A stretch of DNA of 64,000 nt from Endoryza sp044226045 (GCA_044226045.1 JBGAHR010000002.1:62001-126000); one strand, 5' to 3'; numbered from the stretch's first letter, positions 42,336 through 51,302 are shown. The notes: generated by a model from the letters alone, not told the origin. A program made the numbers and translations.

Positions 42336-43175
42336 CTAACTCAAAATATCTTTCCTCTTAAACACCACCAAGGCGGTGGTAACGAAGATAAAAATGTGCA
42401 ATAAGAGCACACCTGCCGATTTGAATACGCCGGAATAGATCACTTTTTCGTCGAAGAAACGTTTCCATCCCAGCATATGGGAGGTGAAGAGGTAGGGCTT
42501 TAAGGCATTGAACAGCGGCAGGTCCATGGTGGTCAGGATGGTAAACACTATCACAATGCTCATGGTAGCCACGATGGGGCCGATGGAGTTCTCGGCAAAG
42601 ATGGACAGCAGGAATGACAGCGCCGCAACGGTAGTCATAGCTATGGCAGCGAACCCGAATGCACCGAAGTATCGCCACATCAGGTCACCCGACTGCAGAA
42701 ATACTACCACATCTGTTTTCTGATTGATCATGTCTCCGGGTCCGAAAACCAGGTAAGAAACGCCCAGTGCCAATATTGCCATCCAGATCAGCAATAATAA
42801 AGTATATACTACTGAAGCCGCAAACTTGCTGAGCAACAGAGACGACCTGCTTACCGGTTTGGCCATGATCAGCCGGAGGGTTCCCATATTTGCTTCTCCC
42901 GCAACCATGTCTCCCCCCACCAGGGCTACCAGCAAAGGCACATGTAATAGCAGTGTTTGCAATACGATAAAACAGACCATATAAGCCGTCACCTTTTTTC
43001 CGTCGATAGAGAAGGTCTGTGTAAGTGATTGCAGCATGAAGTTGATATACGATTCGCCATCCAGGTAAAAGGCCAGCTGAATGAGTGTAACGATCACCCC
43101 GATCGCTATAAAGGCAATATAGGTTCTTGGCCTCTTGAATATTTTAAACAGCTCAATTTTTAAAATCGTCCACAT
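42336..43175 (-). CDS. ABC-2 type transporter permease
   Basis: A 279-residue membrane protein with about six helices. It opens MWTILKIELFKIFKRPRTYIAFIAIG, typical of ABC-2 permeases, with VALVGGDMVAGEANMGTLRLIMAKPVSRSSLLLSKF, a conserved coupling segment. Its start overlaps the ATPase gene by 23 bases, so both are made together and form one exporter. The substrate cannot be told; Gld/Nos-type or peptide/antibiotic export are options. Confidence 0.9.
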   Translation of the reverse strand: MWTILKIELFKIFKRPRTYIAFIAIGVIVTLIQLAFYLDGESYINFMLQSLTQTFSIDGKKVTAYMVCFIVLQTLLLHVPLLVALVGGDMVAGEANMGTLRLIMAKPVSRSSLLLSKFAASVVYTLLLLIWMAILALGVSYLVFGPGDMINQKTDVVVFLQSGDLMWRYFGAFGFAAIAMTTVAALSFLLSIFAENSIGPIVATMSIVIVFTILTTMDLPLFNALKPYLFTSHMLGWKRFFDEKVIYSGVFKSAGVLLLHIFIFVTTALVVFKRKDILS

Positions 43176-44088
43176 GCTGGTTTGCTGTTGTTAATGAAAG
43201 AAAATATTCCTCGAGAGAATGACGGGGTTGCAAACCGAGAATCTCTACCTCGCGGCGGCTCATGTCGGCTGCCAGCTGAGGAACCCTGGTTTTGTCCATC
43301 TCGAAAATGAATTCATTCCGGTTATGCTTCTTTAGATATTGTTTCCATTCAGATTGTTCAATCGCGGTGGCTGCCTTTTCGGGATTGCCGGTTTCGAGGA
43401 TGACCAACATCCTGGCGGGATCAAAGAGATCCTTTACAGATCCTTCTACGATTTTTTTACCCTTGTCAATGATCAGCATGCGGTCGGCGATCAGTTCAAT
43501 TTCGCTGAGCAGGTGTGAAGACACCAGCACTGTTTTACCCAGGTGCCGGCTCAAATGGAGTATCAGGTTCCGGACGTCTGCGATACCTTGCGGATCGAGG
43601 CCGTTGGTCGGTTCATCGAGAATGATCAGTTGCGGGTCATGCACCAATGCAACTGCCAGGCCTAACCGCTGTTTCATACCCTGGGAGAATGTTTTCACCT
43701 TGCTGTCTTTCCGGGCATCCAGTCCTACCTGTGCCAGTTGCTGCATCAGCCGCTGATGGCTGCTGTCGGCGCCACTCATACGGGCAAAGAGACGGAGATT
43801 CTCATATGCCGTGAGGTATTTATACAGATCCGGTCTTTCTATGACTGCGCCAATTCTGGAAAGGATTTCATGACGGTGCGTTCGGAGATTCATCCCAAAC
43901 ATTTCAATTTCCCCCGCCGTCGGCTCCACCAGGGTGAGTAACATCCGGATGGTGGTGGATTTACCCGCTCCATTCTGTCCGAGGAAACCATACACCTCCC
44001 CTGCCTGCACAGAAAACGACAGGTCTTTTACCGCCTCGAGATCCCGGTAGGCTTTACTAAGATTTTTTACATTGATGATTGCAGACAT
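43153..44088 (-). CDS. ABC transporter ATP-binding protein
   Basis: A 311-residue ATPase. Walker A GQNGAGKST, signature-like TFSQGMKQRLGLA, Walker B LIILDEPTNGLDP and H-loop VSSHLL are all present, followed by a C-terminal extension of about 90 residues typical of ABC-2 partner ATPases. ATG at 44088 (MSAIINVKNLSKAY) is chosen over the upstream TTG-type extension. The last 23 bases overlap the permease start. Confidence 0.93.
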   Translation of the reverse strand: MSAIINVKNLSKAYRDLEAVKDLSFSVQAGEVYGFLGQNGAGKSTTIRMLLTLVEPTAGEIEMFGMNLRTHRHEILSRIGAVIERPDLYKYLTAYENLRLFARMSGADSSHQRLMQQLAQVGLDARKDSKVKTFSQGMKQRLGLAVALVHDPQLIILDEPTNGLDPQGIADVRNLILHLSRHLGKTVLVSSHLLSEIELIADRMLIIDKGKKIVEGSVKDLFDPARMLVILETGNPEKAATAIEQSEWKQYLKKHNRNEFIFEMDKTRVPQLAADMSRREVEILGLQPRHSLEEYFLSLTTANQHVDDFKN

Positions 44089-44431
44089 AAGCACAAAAGA
44101 CATTACAAAATACAACCTAAATGGTTCTATTTCATTAAAAAATTGTTTTTTAAGGATTTACAGATGTGATTTCACGTCAAAAAAATAGGCTTCCGTGACT
44201 TGCATTTTCTGATTCCAACTATTACTTTTGTTCATATTCGTTCCATCCTCTGATAATCCACCCAATCTCCCAACCATTTTTACTGTTCACTTTTCCGATA
44301 GCAGATTCCAATGGCTATGAATCATTGACAAACCGTTTCGTACACCCTTTATAAGCGAATTTTCCCTCCTCTGAAATGCCTGGTGGCTTTATGCACCTAT
44401 CGCTTATTTCATTACTCTGAAACTTACAACA
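44089..44431 (+). promoter_or_regulatory. Intergenic region with a promoter and long leader of the T9SS gene
   Basis: TTG at 44200-44202 and TACTTTTG at 44223-44230 with a 20-base spacer form a consensus promoter pointing to the gene at 44432. The transcript would have a leader of almost 200 bases, unusual here. The leader holds no ORF I trust and no riboswitch I recognise. No clear promoter for the ABC genes was found on the other side. Confidence 0.5.
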
Positions 44432-45865
44432 ATGAAACGGAATGTTTTACTCGCATCCGCATGGATGATTGCTTCACTTACGGCATTTTCACAAACAACA
44501 GAAGATTTCAATTCCCGTCCGGGCACTTCCGTAGATGAAGTGAAGGGATTTTTGCAGGATCATTGCTGGATGTTCTCCAATATGGAAACAAGCAGCAATG
44601 GATGGCAGCCGGGTATTGAAGGAGATGGAACCATCGTATCCACATCAGGCAATTTTCCAGGCCAGGTCTCTAAAATATATACTCCCTTACTGGAGATTCC
44701 CGGATCTATTACTGTTTCCTTCAAATATAAATTCAACAGCCAGGTAAACGGCGCACTGAAACGTTGGTTTAAACTGTACCTGGTGAATGCTGAGAATGAA
44801 ATTCAAAGCCAGCTGGATGTATTTGAAATTACCGGCGCCAGCAACCAGGAAGTATACACCTATTCAAAAAGCTTCGGTGCCGGTTCGGGCCTGTACAAAC
44901 TGCTGATCACCTACGAAGGAAACCAGGGCTCTACCCGTGTGGGAATCGATGAACTGGAAATTTCTGCCTCACAACATTACTCACTGGGTTGCAACAGCGC
45001 GCCGGTAGCGATGGACGATCATATCACCGGGCTGGCAAACCGTACGGCACATGGAAATATCTGCAGCAACGACTACGATACGGACAATGATCCTTTCAAT
45101 TGTTACGTAGTCACCAATTCACCCAACGGAACAGTTACCATCAACCCCGATCGCAGCTTCAGCTTTGTTCCCAATCCCGGCTTCACCGGAAACAGCACCA
45201 GCTTTACCTACCAGATTTGTGAAACCGGCCTGGCGCCTCTTTGTTCCAATACGGCTACGGTTACCATCAATTTCCCCACCGGTGGATTCCTGCCGGTAAG
45301 CATGATCGATTTCCATGGCTTGTATAAAAACGATGGCAATGTTGAAATCAGCTGGACTACCACATTCGAACAAAACAGTGACAGATTCATTATCGAAAGA
45401 AGCCTGACTGGTAACAACTGGGAAGAAGCAGGAAGTGTAGCCGGAAAGGGTATCTCAACAGTAAAAACAACTTACAGCTTTATCGATAAAGTGGGCCGTA
45501 ATACCGCCATCAAAAAAGATCTCTATTATCGTTTGAAGATGGTCGACAAAGACGGCAAGGTAAGCGTAAGTCGTATCCTCGTAGTAAGAGTGTACAACAC
45601 TTCCAACACAAAAATGATCAGCGTATCGCCGAACCCGGCGAAGAACGATATCGCCGCCACCGTTCAACTGAATCAATCGTCAGTAGTGGTGTTCCGGGTA
45701 TTGACCGGAGCAGGCACTGAAGTGATGCGCAAATCATACAAACTTGGTGAAGGCTCTAATAATATTCTCCTCGACGGTACCGCCCGATTAACGCCAGGTA
45801 TGTATATCCTGGAAGTTGTGGTGAACAACCACGAAAGAATGCTGGTAAAACTGATCAAGGAATAA
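44432..45865 (+). CDS. T9SS type A sorting-domain protein with adhesin-like Ig domain
   Basis: A 477-residue secreted protein with signal peptide MKRNVLLASAWMIASLTAFSQ. The first 170 residues look like a jellyroll (KGFLQDHCWMFSNME to GSTRVGIDELEIS). An Ig/VCBS-like domain follows (SAPVAMDDHITG, ICSNDYDTDNDPFN, NGTVTINPDRSFSFVPNPGFTG). A Fn3-like part and a C-terminal sorting domain end it: SVSPNPAKNDIA, FRVLTGAGTEVM and PGMYILEVVVNN. It is probably a surface adhesin or binding protein. A repeat-rich 3' flank starts after its terminator. Confidence 0.88.
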   Translation: MKRNVLLASAWMIASLTAFSQTTEDFNSRPGTSVDEVKGFLQDHCWMFSNMETSSNGWQPGIEGDGTIVSTSGNFPGQVSKIYTPLLEIPGSITVSFKYKFNSQVNGALKRWFKLYLVNAENEIQSQLDVFEITGASNQEVYTYSKSFGAGSGLYKLLITYEGNQGSTRVGIDELEISASQHYSLGCNSAPVAMDDHITGLANRTAHGNICSNDYDTDNDPFNCYVVTNSPNGTVTINPDRSFSFVPNPGFTGNSTSFTYQICETGLAPLCSNTATVTINFPTGGFLPVSMIDFHGLYKNDGNVEISWTTTFEQNSDRFIIERSLTGNNWEEAGSVAGKGISTVKTTYSFIDKVGRNTAIKKDLYYRLKMVDKDGKVSVSRILVVRVYNTSNTKMISVSPNPAKNDIAATVQLNQSSVVVFRVLTGAGTEVMRKSYKLGEGSNNILLDGTARLTPGMYILEVVVNNHERMLVKLIKE

Positions 45866-45889
45866 GAATTTGTAAGGTTTAACAGAGGT

Positions 45890-45932
45890 AAAAAAAGTCC
45901 CCCGTTCTGCACTGGCAGCGGGGGTTCTTTTT
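45890..45932 (+). terminator. Intrinsic terminator of the Ig-domain T9SS gene
   Basis: CCCCCG (45899-45904) pairs with CGGGGG (45919-45924), with an inner CTGC/GCAG pair and ACTG loop, followed by TTCTTTTT. Confidence 0.8.
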
Positions 45933-46207
45933 GGGAGCGAAAGCGGGAGCGAGAGCGGGAGCGAGAGCGGGAGCGAGAGCGGGGAAACGGAAAGGGAAAC
46001 AGAAACGGGAATGGAGCGAGCGATGGCGAAAGCGAGAGCGTGAGCGAGAGCGGGGAAACAGAAACAGGAATGGAGCGAGCGATGGCGGTAGCGAAAGCGG
46101 GAGCGAGAGCGAAAGCGGGAGTTCATTCTGCGTGTTCAGCACCTTCAGCCATTCGCATAATTCGTATAATTCGCGTAATTCGCATAATTCGCATAATTCG
46201 CATTCAC
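45933..46207. repeat. Composite low-complexity repeat between a T9SS gene and the winged-helix gene
   Basis: In order on the plus strand: GGGAGCGAGAGC-type 12-mers (45933-45980 and again later), GGAAACGGAAAG-type stretches, an inner 70-base duplication containing GGAATGGAGCGAGCGATGGCG (twice), then GCGTGTTCAGCACCTTCAGC, then ATAATTCGC-type 9-mers (about seven, 46145-46203). The order from the upstream T9SS gene is the same as at 51.3 and 53.7 kb when read along those genes. It ends at the stop of the convergent winged-helix gene. Confidence 0.85.
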
Positions 46208-46498
46208 TCACTTACCTGCCGTCAAATACGTCTGCAGATTCTTCACATACTCTTCGAAGGCGGTGATACCAAGCGGAGTTATTTTGCAGATAGTTTGGGG
46301 GTAATTGTCTTTGAATTGTTTGATAACATCTATATACCCTGCTTCTTTCAACTTATTGATCTGAACACTGAGGTTGCCGGCGGTGGAATTGGTTTTTTCG
46401 CGAATAAAGGTAAACTCCGCCTCTTTCACTCCAATAAGAAGCGAAACAACAGCCAGCCTTAACTGCGAGTGTAATATGGGATCTAAGTCTTTAAACAT
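46208..46498 (-). CDS. Winged-helix DNA-binding protein
   Basis: A 96-residue regulator with a helix-turn-helix EKTNSTAGNLSVQINKLKEAGYIDV and a wing ICKITPLGITAFEEYV. It matches the small winged-helix family found beside membrane proteins in Bacteroidota (like PF13601). Its start overlaps the preceding gene's stop by 8 bases, so it is coupled to the two membrane proteins. It may regulate the operon that it ends. Confidence 0.85.
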   Translation of the reverse strand: MFKDLDPILHSQLRLAVVSLLIGVKEAEFTFIREKTNSTAGNLSVQINKLKEAGYIDVIKQFKDNYPQTICKITPLGITAFEEYVKNLQTYLTAGK

Positions 46499-47108
46499 TT
46501 ACCGCCTTCCTGTTTGTTTTCCTGAACTCTATCATAGCAAGATGACCCGGAATAATATATCCGGCCATTACACCGGCAGCATGAATCAACATGACGTACT
46601 GGTAATCTTGAACAAACAGTCCGCCCAATCCGCATGCCGATGTAATATAGGACCCGATAATGGAAGGTTTGAAACTAAATATCGTACCATAGATTAAAAT
46701 CCAGAATCCATACAGGCCCAGTAAAAGACAAAAACCGGTAGTAGGCATGACCACTCTCAGATTCATGGCCACAATGATGATCATAATGGAAATGAAAAAA
46801 CCGATGTTGAGGCGGTTAAACAAATCGGAAGTATATGTCTTCACTTTGGGCTGCCGGCGAATGAATAAAAACCGAACTATTTCCACCACCAGCATCAAAA
46901 GAGTGATCATCCCGAAAATATTCCAAAAGAAATACTGGCTAAACCAAGTCGTTTTTGTATTGACAAATGAAAGGACAGAAGCCATAAACAGCATCCATCC
47001 CCAGATGATCCAGCCGATACCATTGTCTTTCTGCTCCCGCTTGGCTTCCCCGATCATTTGCTGGATGATACGCAGACTTTCTTCCCTGGATAGTTGATGC
47101 TCTTCCAT
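46491..47108 (-). CDS. Polytopic membrane protein, paralogue of the next gene
   Basis: A 205-residue protein with about five membrane helices. An N-terminal amphipathic segment, SREESLRIIQQMIGEAKREQKDNGIGWIIWGW, matches that of the neighbour at 47111-47707 (GAESMQIIQNMINKAKNQFSENGFSYLLWGW). No known domain. Coupled to the winged-helix gene by overlap. The pair may form a hetero-oligomer; the N-terminal segment could be a signalling contact. Confidence 0.75.
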   Translation of the reverse strand: MEEHQLSREESLRIIQQMIGEAKREQKDNGIGWIIWGWMLFMASVLSFVNTKTTWFSQYFFWNIFGMITLLMLVVEIVRFLFIRRQPKVKTYTSDLFNRLNIGFFISIMIIIVAMNLRVVMPTTGFCLLLGLYGFWILIYGTIFSFKPSIIGSYITSACGLGGLFVQDYQYVMLIHAAGVMAGYIIPGHLAMIEFRKTNRKAVNV

Positions 47109-47110
47109 AA

Positions 47111-47707
47111 TTAACTGTTTACTTTTTTATGTTTCGCTCTTAACTGGTAACCTGGAATAATCCAGGCCACAGCCACCGCCGCAACCAGTTCCAGGCTTTG
47201 AAATATGTATGGTGTAAGGCTGGCCACGATCGCCAGTATCCAGCAAAAGATCCCCCCTATCACCAGGGAACGAAGCCGAAGGATGATGCCCGAAAGAAAG
47301 GTCGGGATTCCGTATGAAATCAGTAAAACCGGATTAAAAAACTTATAATACCCGGGGCCTAACAGTACACCCAGAATAAAGGAGTTCAGGAATATGACTA
47401 TGACAAAACAGATCCAGACATATTTCAGTATCTCACCGGTATAAGTTTCAACTCTCTTTTGCTTCTTTTGCTTGCGTACATATAAAAACTGAATAACCAG
47501 CACTGCCCAGGTAAGGAACCAAACCACGTAATGCCAGCTGACTTCAAAGAAATACAATAATACAAACTGACTGAGGCCGCAGATAACTACCGCCCATCCC
47601 CATAATAAATAACTAAACCCGTTCTCGCTGAACTGGTTTTTGGCTTTGTTGATCATGTTCTGGATGATCTGCATACTTTCTGCTCCGGAGAGCGGCTCAT
47701 CCTGCAT
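47111..47707 (-). CDS. Polytopic membrane protein, paralogue of the previous gene
   Basis: A 198-residue protein with about five helices and the same N-terminal pattern QxIIQxMIxxAKxxxxENGxxyLxWGW as the neighbour. It ends with a basic tail RAKHKKVNS. Two bases separate it from its paralogue. It belongs to the operon from the TonB receptor to the winged-helix regulator. Function unknown. Confidence 0.75.
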   Translation of the reverse strand: MQDEPLSGAESMQIIQNMINKAKNQFSENGFSYLLWGWAVVICGLSQFVLLYFFEVSWHYVVWFLTWAVLVIQFLYVRKQKKQKRVETYTGEILKYVWICFVIVIFLNSFILGVLLGPGYYKFFNPVLLISYGIPTFLSGIILRLRSLVIGGIFCWILAIVASLTPYIFQSLELVAAVAVAWIIPGYQLRAKHKKVNS

Positions 47708-47771
47708 AGTGTTCGATTTAATCGTTCAAATATAAATTAGTCCCGGCCGGATGGCCGGGACTTAATCCACA

Positions 47772-48428
47772 TTATTTCAACTGCGATAGCAACATCTGCA
47801 CCTGGCCCTTGCCCCATTGCGGATGTATGTTGCTTTCCGGCTTAAAAGTTTCGTACTTCTTGAGAGACTGCTCGAACAATGCTTTTGCTTCTGTTTTACT
47901 TCCGCCAAACTGTTCCGGCGTATAAAACTTGTCCTGGCCTTCGAGGAGGTATACTCTCGGATTATCAGGATTGATCGCTTTGGCCTTTTCGAGTGCCTGT
48001 GCTGCCTTCGGACCTTCTGTCTGGTACCTGTTCATCGGATCGGCCATCAGGCGAAGAGAAGACACCATTTTACGTACGCAAAGGATTTCGGAATTGTCTT
48101 TGCTGATCGCTTCAGCCTTGTCTAAAAGCTGATCGGCCTGATCTGCCTCGGGGTCTGTCTTATCCGCAAAACCACCCATGCTTCCGCCACTCAGTGTATA
48201 CCCGGTCATTACATGACAAAGCGCTGCATAATAATAAGGCAGCCATTGTGTTTTTTCGGCGTCGCCAATCCGCTGAAAGGCATTGGCCAGATCTTTAAAA
48301 CCATCAATATTCCTGGTTGTATCGAATATGGCCAGATTTTGTTCCATGGCTTTTGTGTAACGTTCACTTTGAGCGAAGGTGGTTACAGACAAGGCAACCA
48401 GTAACAGGGAGAAAAGCAGCTTTTTCAT
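47772..48428 (-). CDS. Exported TPR-like helical protein
   Basis: A 218-residue protein with a signal peptide ending near TTFAQ. The mature part is helical with LAIFDTTRNIDGFKDLANAFQRIGDAEKTQWLPYYYAALCHV and ALEKAKAINPDNPRVYLLEGQDKFYTPEQFGG, a TPR-like pattern. ATG at 48428 is chosen over the upstream extension. The GQDKFYTPEQFGG segment recurs, from memory, in Bacteroidota proteins without assigned role. Fifty bases after the 2TM gene. Confidence 0.78.
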   Translation of the reverse strand: MKKLLFSLLLVALSVTTFAQSERYTKAMEQNLAIFDTTRNIDGFKDLANAFQRIGDAEKTQWLPYYYAALCHVMTGYTLSGGSMGGFADKTDPEADQADQLLDKAEAISKDNSEILCVRKMVSSLRLMADPMNRYQTEGPKAAQALEKAKAINPDNPRVYLLEGQDKFYTPEQFGGSKTEAKALFEQSLKKYETFKPESNIHPQWGKGQVQMLLSQLK

Positions 48429-48478
48429 ATTGTTGTTTTTATTTTTCAGATTAAGTGAATGATGATTAAGTGACATTA

Positions 48479-48778
48479 TTAGTCCCGCTGGTTTCTTTTC
48501 AATTTCTCATACTCTTCTTCCACACTATTTGCGCGGGGCGCTACATAGGCGCCTACAAAGTGAAATACCAATCCGATTCCCCACCCTATGGTAGGCCAGA
48601 TGGCCCAGGGTAATCCCCGATTGGTATAGTGCCTTCCCGAGAAGTACCAGATAGCCCAGAAGAATCCGTTCATTACCAGGTATACCAGGAGGTGTGTTCT
48701 GAAACTGACCCTTTTTTGCGCGATCTCCCAAAGAACGGGGTCTTTTCCGGGCGGCGGGGGTGTGGGCTGATGTGACAT
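48479..48778 (-). CDS. 2TM-domain protein
   Basis: A 99-residue protein with two helices (FRTHLLVYLVMNGFFWAIWYF and WAIWPTIGWGIGLVFHFVGAYV) linked by a short loop, then a charged C-terminal tail EEEYEKLKRNQRD. The R-x-F-x-x-H-x-x-x-Y pattern (VSFRTHLLVYL) is the 2TM domain seen near LytTR or TonB-linked genes. It follows the TonB receptor by 27 bases. Confidence 0.85.
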   Translation of the reverse strand: MSHQPTPPPPGKDPVLWEIAQKRVSFRTHLLVYLVMNGFFWAIWYFSGRHYTNRGLPWAIWPTIGWGIGLVFHFVGAYVAPRANSVEEEYEKLKRNQRD

Positions 48779-48805
48779 ACAGAATCAATTTTTATTTATA
48801 CTTTA

Positions 48806-51052
48806 TTAAAGGGCGCTGTTCATCACTTCGTCGGAACGATCTACTCCGAAACTCAGGAAGGCGCCAATGAAAACAAACATCCGGGAAGGCGGAACAATAG
48901 CCTGCTTGCGGAGACCATTGTACGAATACTGGTATCCATACACCTGGCGGATATTGAAGATATTGCTCACCTGCAGCACATACACATCATACACTTTCGG
49001 TTTCTTCTTTCCAATGAACGGAAGGTAATTGATCGAGAAACTCACGTTGTGATATTCCGGTGTGCGGCCCATATCATTGAACTTATAATTGGCTCCGTCA
49101 AATCCGATGTTGTAATAAGGGCGACCGCTGGCAAAGTTGTAAGCCGCATTGAGGTTCATCTTCCAGGGCGAAACGAATTTCTTTACGATAAGTGAAGCCG
49201 TGTGTTTGGCTGCGAAGTTGGGTGTGATGGCTGATGGAAAATTCAGGAAATCACGTTTGGTATCGAGATAGGAATACGAAATCCAGTAGTCGAGATTTTT
49301 GATGTTCTTCTTGTCTCTCCAGAAAAATTCAATCCCTTTGGCATCTCCATACCCATTATTATTCAAAGCCACTTCCCTGCCTGCAGAAAAATCTGTCTTC
49401 ACCAGGTCTTCATATTTTTTATAGAATACTTCCACACGGAAAGTGGTTCTGTTCTGCACTTTCAGGTATTGTGCGATATAGTGCGTTGCCTTAGCGAAAG
49501 TGAGCGCACTGCTGGTTGGCAGGTATTTTCTCTCCGGCGTTTGATAAAAGATTCCATAGGCCAGGGAAGCCTGGTTTTCTTTATCAAACTTGTACGCAAC
49601 CGACGCTCTCGGTGCAAAATTGGTTTTATCCAGGATGGCGGAATGCTCCAGGCGACCTCCTATTTTAGCAGCGATGTTGTTGGTGATGTAGATATCTGCT
49701 TCCCCGAACGCCGCTTTGAGGTTTTCATTCACCACCAGCGGATAGGTATTATTGTTATAATCGGTGAAAAGACTTTTTTCATGGCTATAATTATATTCTC
49801 CACCGAAACGAATGCCAGACAACCCTCTTAAGCGACGTTCAAGTACTATCCGCGCGTTGAGGAACTGACCCCGATTGTCTACCCTGAATTGTTTGAACTC
49901 CAGGCCGGAAACCAGGTCATCCTCTTTGTCGGCATTTTTCATTCCGCTGTTGATCTTGTCCCTGTTGAAAGAAAAAGAAAGGCCGGTATAGATTTTCCAT
50001 TTCCTGCTAAGACTTTCTTTCCAGGAAAAATTATGATAGGTATTCGAGTTGCTCAGACCGAATTTGTCGAATAAACCCAGTGAATCAAGACTGTTGGTTG
50101 TAAATGCCATCCGGTTCGAATTGAAGTAACCATAATACTTCAACATCCCCGTTTTGGAGGTTTTGATGCGAAAGTTCGCATCTGCCCCATGTATTTCAGG
50201 TGATTTGGAATAGTCCTGTTGTTGTTTGAATACTGCAAATGCAGGAGCCAGGTTGGTGTAATTATAACTGCCACCCCAGGAGTATCTCTTTTTGGGATCG
50301 AGGTATTGGTAACCGCCACTGGCTCCTAGTACGGATATACCCAGGTTGGCAGTTGTTCTTTCGGGCAAATCAATAGATTCAAGGATGAGTGCTGAAGAAA
50401 GTGCTTGTCCGTATAATGCCGAATAACCTCCGGTGCTGAAAACGGTTCCTTTAAATATGAAAGGCGAAAAGCGGCTGAAGGCTGCGATATTGGGTGCGCC
50501 GGTAAAGAAGAAATTATTAACCAGGGTTCCATCGATAAAGGTTTTTGTTTCCGCAGCGGTTCCTCCTCTTACAAATAATCCTTCGCTTTCCCCTACTGTC
50601 TGAGCGCCTGGAAGTGTTTTCAGGGCTCCTGTGATATCACCATTAGCGCTGGCCGTTGTAACAATGTCGATGGGATCGAGAATAGCAGCCGCGCGTTTGC
50701 GGTCGCTTGCCTCAAAACTGCCCGCTGAAATCACTACCGCCGTCAGTTCGTTGGGCTCTTCTTTCATTACTATATTAATGGTGATGGTTCCTCCGGCGAG
50801 GTTTACTTTCTGTTCCTGCAGTTTATACCCGATGGAAGTGTACAATAATATATGATCTCCTTTTTCCGTGGTTCGGAAACGATAATTACCGGTAGAGTCT
50901 GATGTACCTCCATCATAACTGTCTTTTACAGCGATACTGGCGCCTGAGAGAGGCTTTCCTTTTTGATCCCTGATCTTTCCCGTAACGACCGTTTGAGCGG
51001 AACCCATCAGAAAGGAAAGCAGCAGCAGCAGAATCGGTATAACCTTGAACAT
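48806..51052 (-). CDS. TonB-dependent receptor with carboxypeptidase-regulatory-like domain
   Basis: A 748-residue outer-membrane receptor. Signal peptide ends near MGSAQ; a CarboxypepD_reg-like domain (residues about 22-105, VTGKIRDQKGKPLSGASIAVKDS) is followed by the plug (ALKTLPGAQTVGESEGLFVRGGTAAETKTFIDGTL) and a beta-barrel to the C-terminus. There is no SusD partner, so the substrate is not necessarily a glycan; iron complexes, cofactors or peptides are possible. It is the first gene of a likely six-gene operon and has a consensus promoter. Confidence 0.92.
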   Translation of the reverse strand: MFKVIPILLLLLSFLMGSAQTVVTGKIRDQKGKPLSGASIAVKDSYDGGTSDSTGNYRFRTTEKGDHILLYTSIGYKLQEQKVNLAGGTITINIVMKEEPNELTAVVISAGSFEASDRKRAAAILDPIDIVTTASANGDITGALKTLPGAQTVGESEGLFVRGGTAAETKTFIDGTLVNNFFFTGAPNIAAFSRFSPFIFKGTVFSTGGYSALYGQALSSALILESIDLPERTTANLGISVLGASGGYQYLDPKKRYSWGGSYNYTNLAPAFAVFKQQQDYSKSPEIHGADANFRIKTSKTGMLKYYGYFNSNRMAFTTNSLDSLGLFDKFGLSNSNTYHNFSWKESLSRKWKIYTGLSFSFNRDKINSGMKNADKEDDLVSGLEFKQFRVDNRGQFLNARIVLERRLRGLSGIRFGGEYNYSHEKSLFTDYNNNTYPLVVNENLKAAFGEADIYITNNIAAKIGGRLEHSAILDKTNFAPRASVAYKFDKENQASLAYGIFYQTPERKYLPTSSALTFAKATHYIAQYLKVQNRTTFRVEVFYKKYEDLVKTDFSAGREVALNNNGYGDAKGIEFFWRDKKNIKNLDYWISYSYLDTKRDFLNFPSAITPNFAAKHTASLIVKKFVSPWKMNLNAAYNFASGRPYYNIGFDGANYKFNDMGRTPEYHNVSFSINYLPFIGKKKPKVYDVYVLQVSNIFNIRQVYGYQYSYNGLRKQAIVPPSRMFVFIGAFLSFGVDRSDEVMNSAL

Positions 51053-51068
51053 CTTTGTAAATTTATCT

Positions 51069-51100
51069 CAAAAATAAAGTAGTTTACAATATAAACCAAA
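51069..51100 (-). promoter_or_regulatory. Consensus promoter of the TonB-receptor operon
   Basis: On the minus strand TTTG (51097-51100), a 20-base spacer and TATTTTTG (51069-51076) match the Bacteroidota consensus. The receptor ATG lies 16 bases after the -7 box, so the leader is short. Confidence 0.7.
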
Positions 51101-51160
51101 TAAAGTTTAGTGTTTTCGTAGAGAAGATAACTAATTGATTGTGTGTACTCGGTAAGAGGT

Positions 51161-51195
51161 TTGCGGTTGGCGGTTGGCGGTTGGCAGTTTGCGGA
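51161..51195. repeat. 7-bp tandem repeat TGGCGGT
   Basis: Five head-to-tail heptamers: TTGCGGT, TGGCGGT twice, TGGCAGT, TTGCGGA. It lies between the TonB operon promoter and the cassette at 51.2-51.5 kb. Confidence 0.75.
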
Positions 51196-51206
51196 TGTTG
51201 GATTGG

Positions 51207-51233
51207 TAATTCGTATGATTCGAGTAATTCGCG
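51207..51233. repeat. 9-bp AATTCG repeat, three units, opposite orientation
   Basis: TAATTCGTA, TGATTCGAG and TAATTCGCG run together. This is the reverse orientation of the GCGAATTA array a few dozen bases on, so the two arrays flank the terminator as inverted repeats. Confidence 0.65.
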
Positions 51234-51235
51234 TT

Positions 51236-51270
51236 ATAAAAAAAGAGCCCCCCTGTGGAAACAGGAGGGC
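51236..51270 (-). terminator. Terminator of cassette A
   Basis: GCCCCCCTGT/ACAGGAGGGC stem with one mismatch and GGAA loop; the A-run on the plus strand gives CTCTTTTTTT after the hairpin on the minus strand. It is the likely end of the transcript from the T9SS gene at 51533. Confidence 0.8.
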
Positions 51271-51301
51271 GTTTGTTGATCGTACCCTTTAAAAAAATAT
51301 T
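51271..51301 (-). repeat. Conserved block of about 30 nt, cassette A
   Basis: On the minus strand it ends GGGTACGATCAACAAAC just before the terminator hairpin, preceded by an AATATTTTTTTAAA stretch. The same block occurs at 53293-53322 and 53696-53726 with only the A-run length and the last base differing. Confidence 0.85.
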
Positions 51302-51302
51302 A

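Noticed and set aside
45931..46266. Plus-strand frame GARAGARAGARAG
   Set aside because: Translation of GGGAGCGAGAGC repeats; runs antisense into the winged-helix gene.
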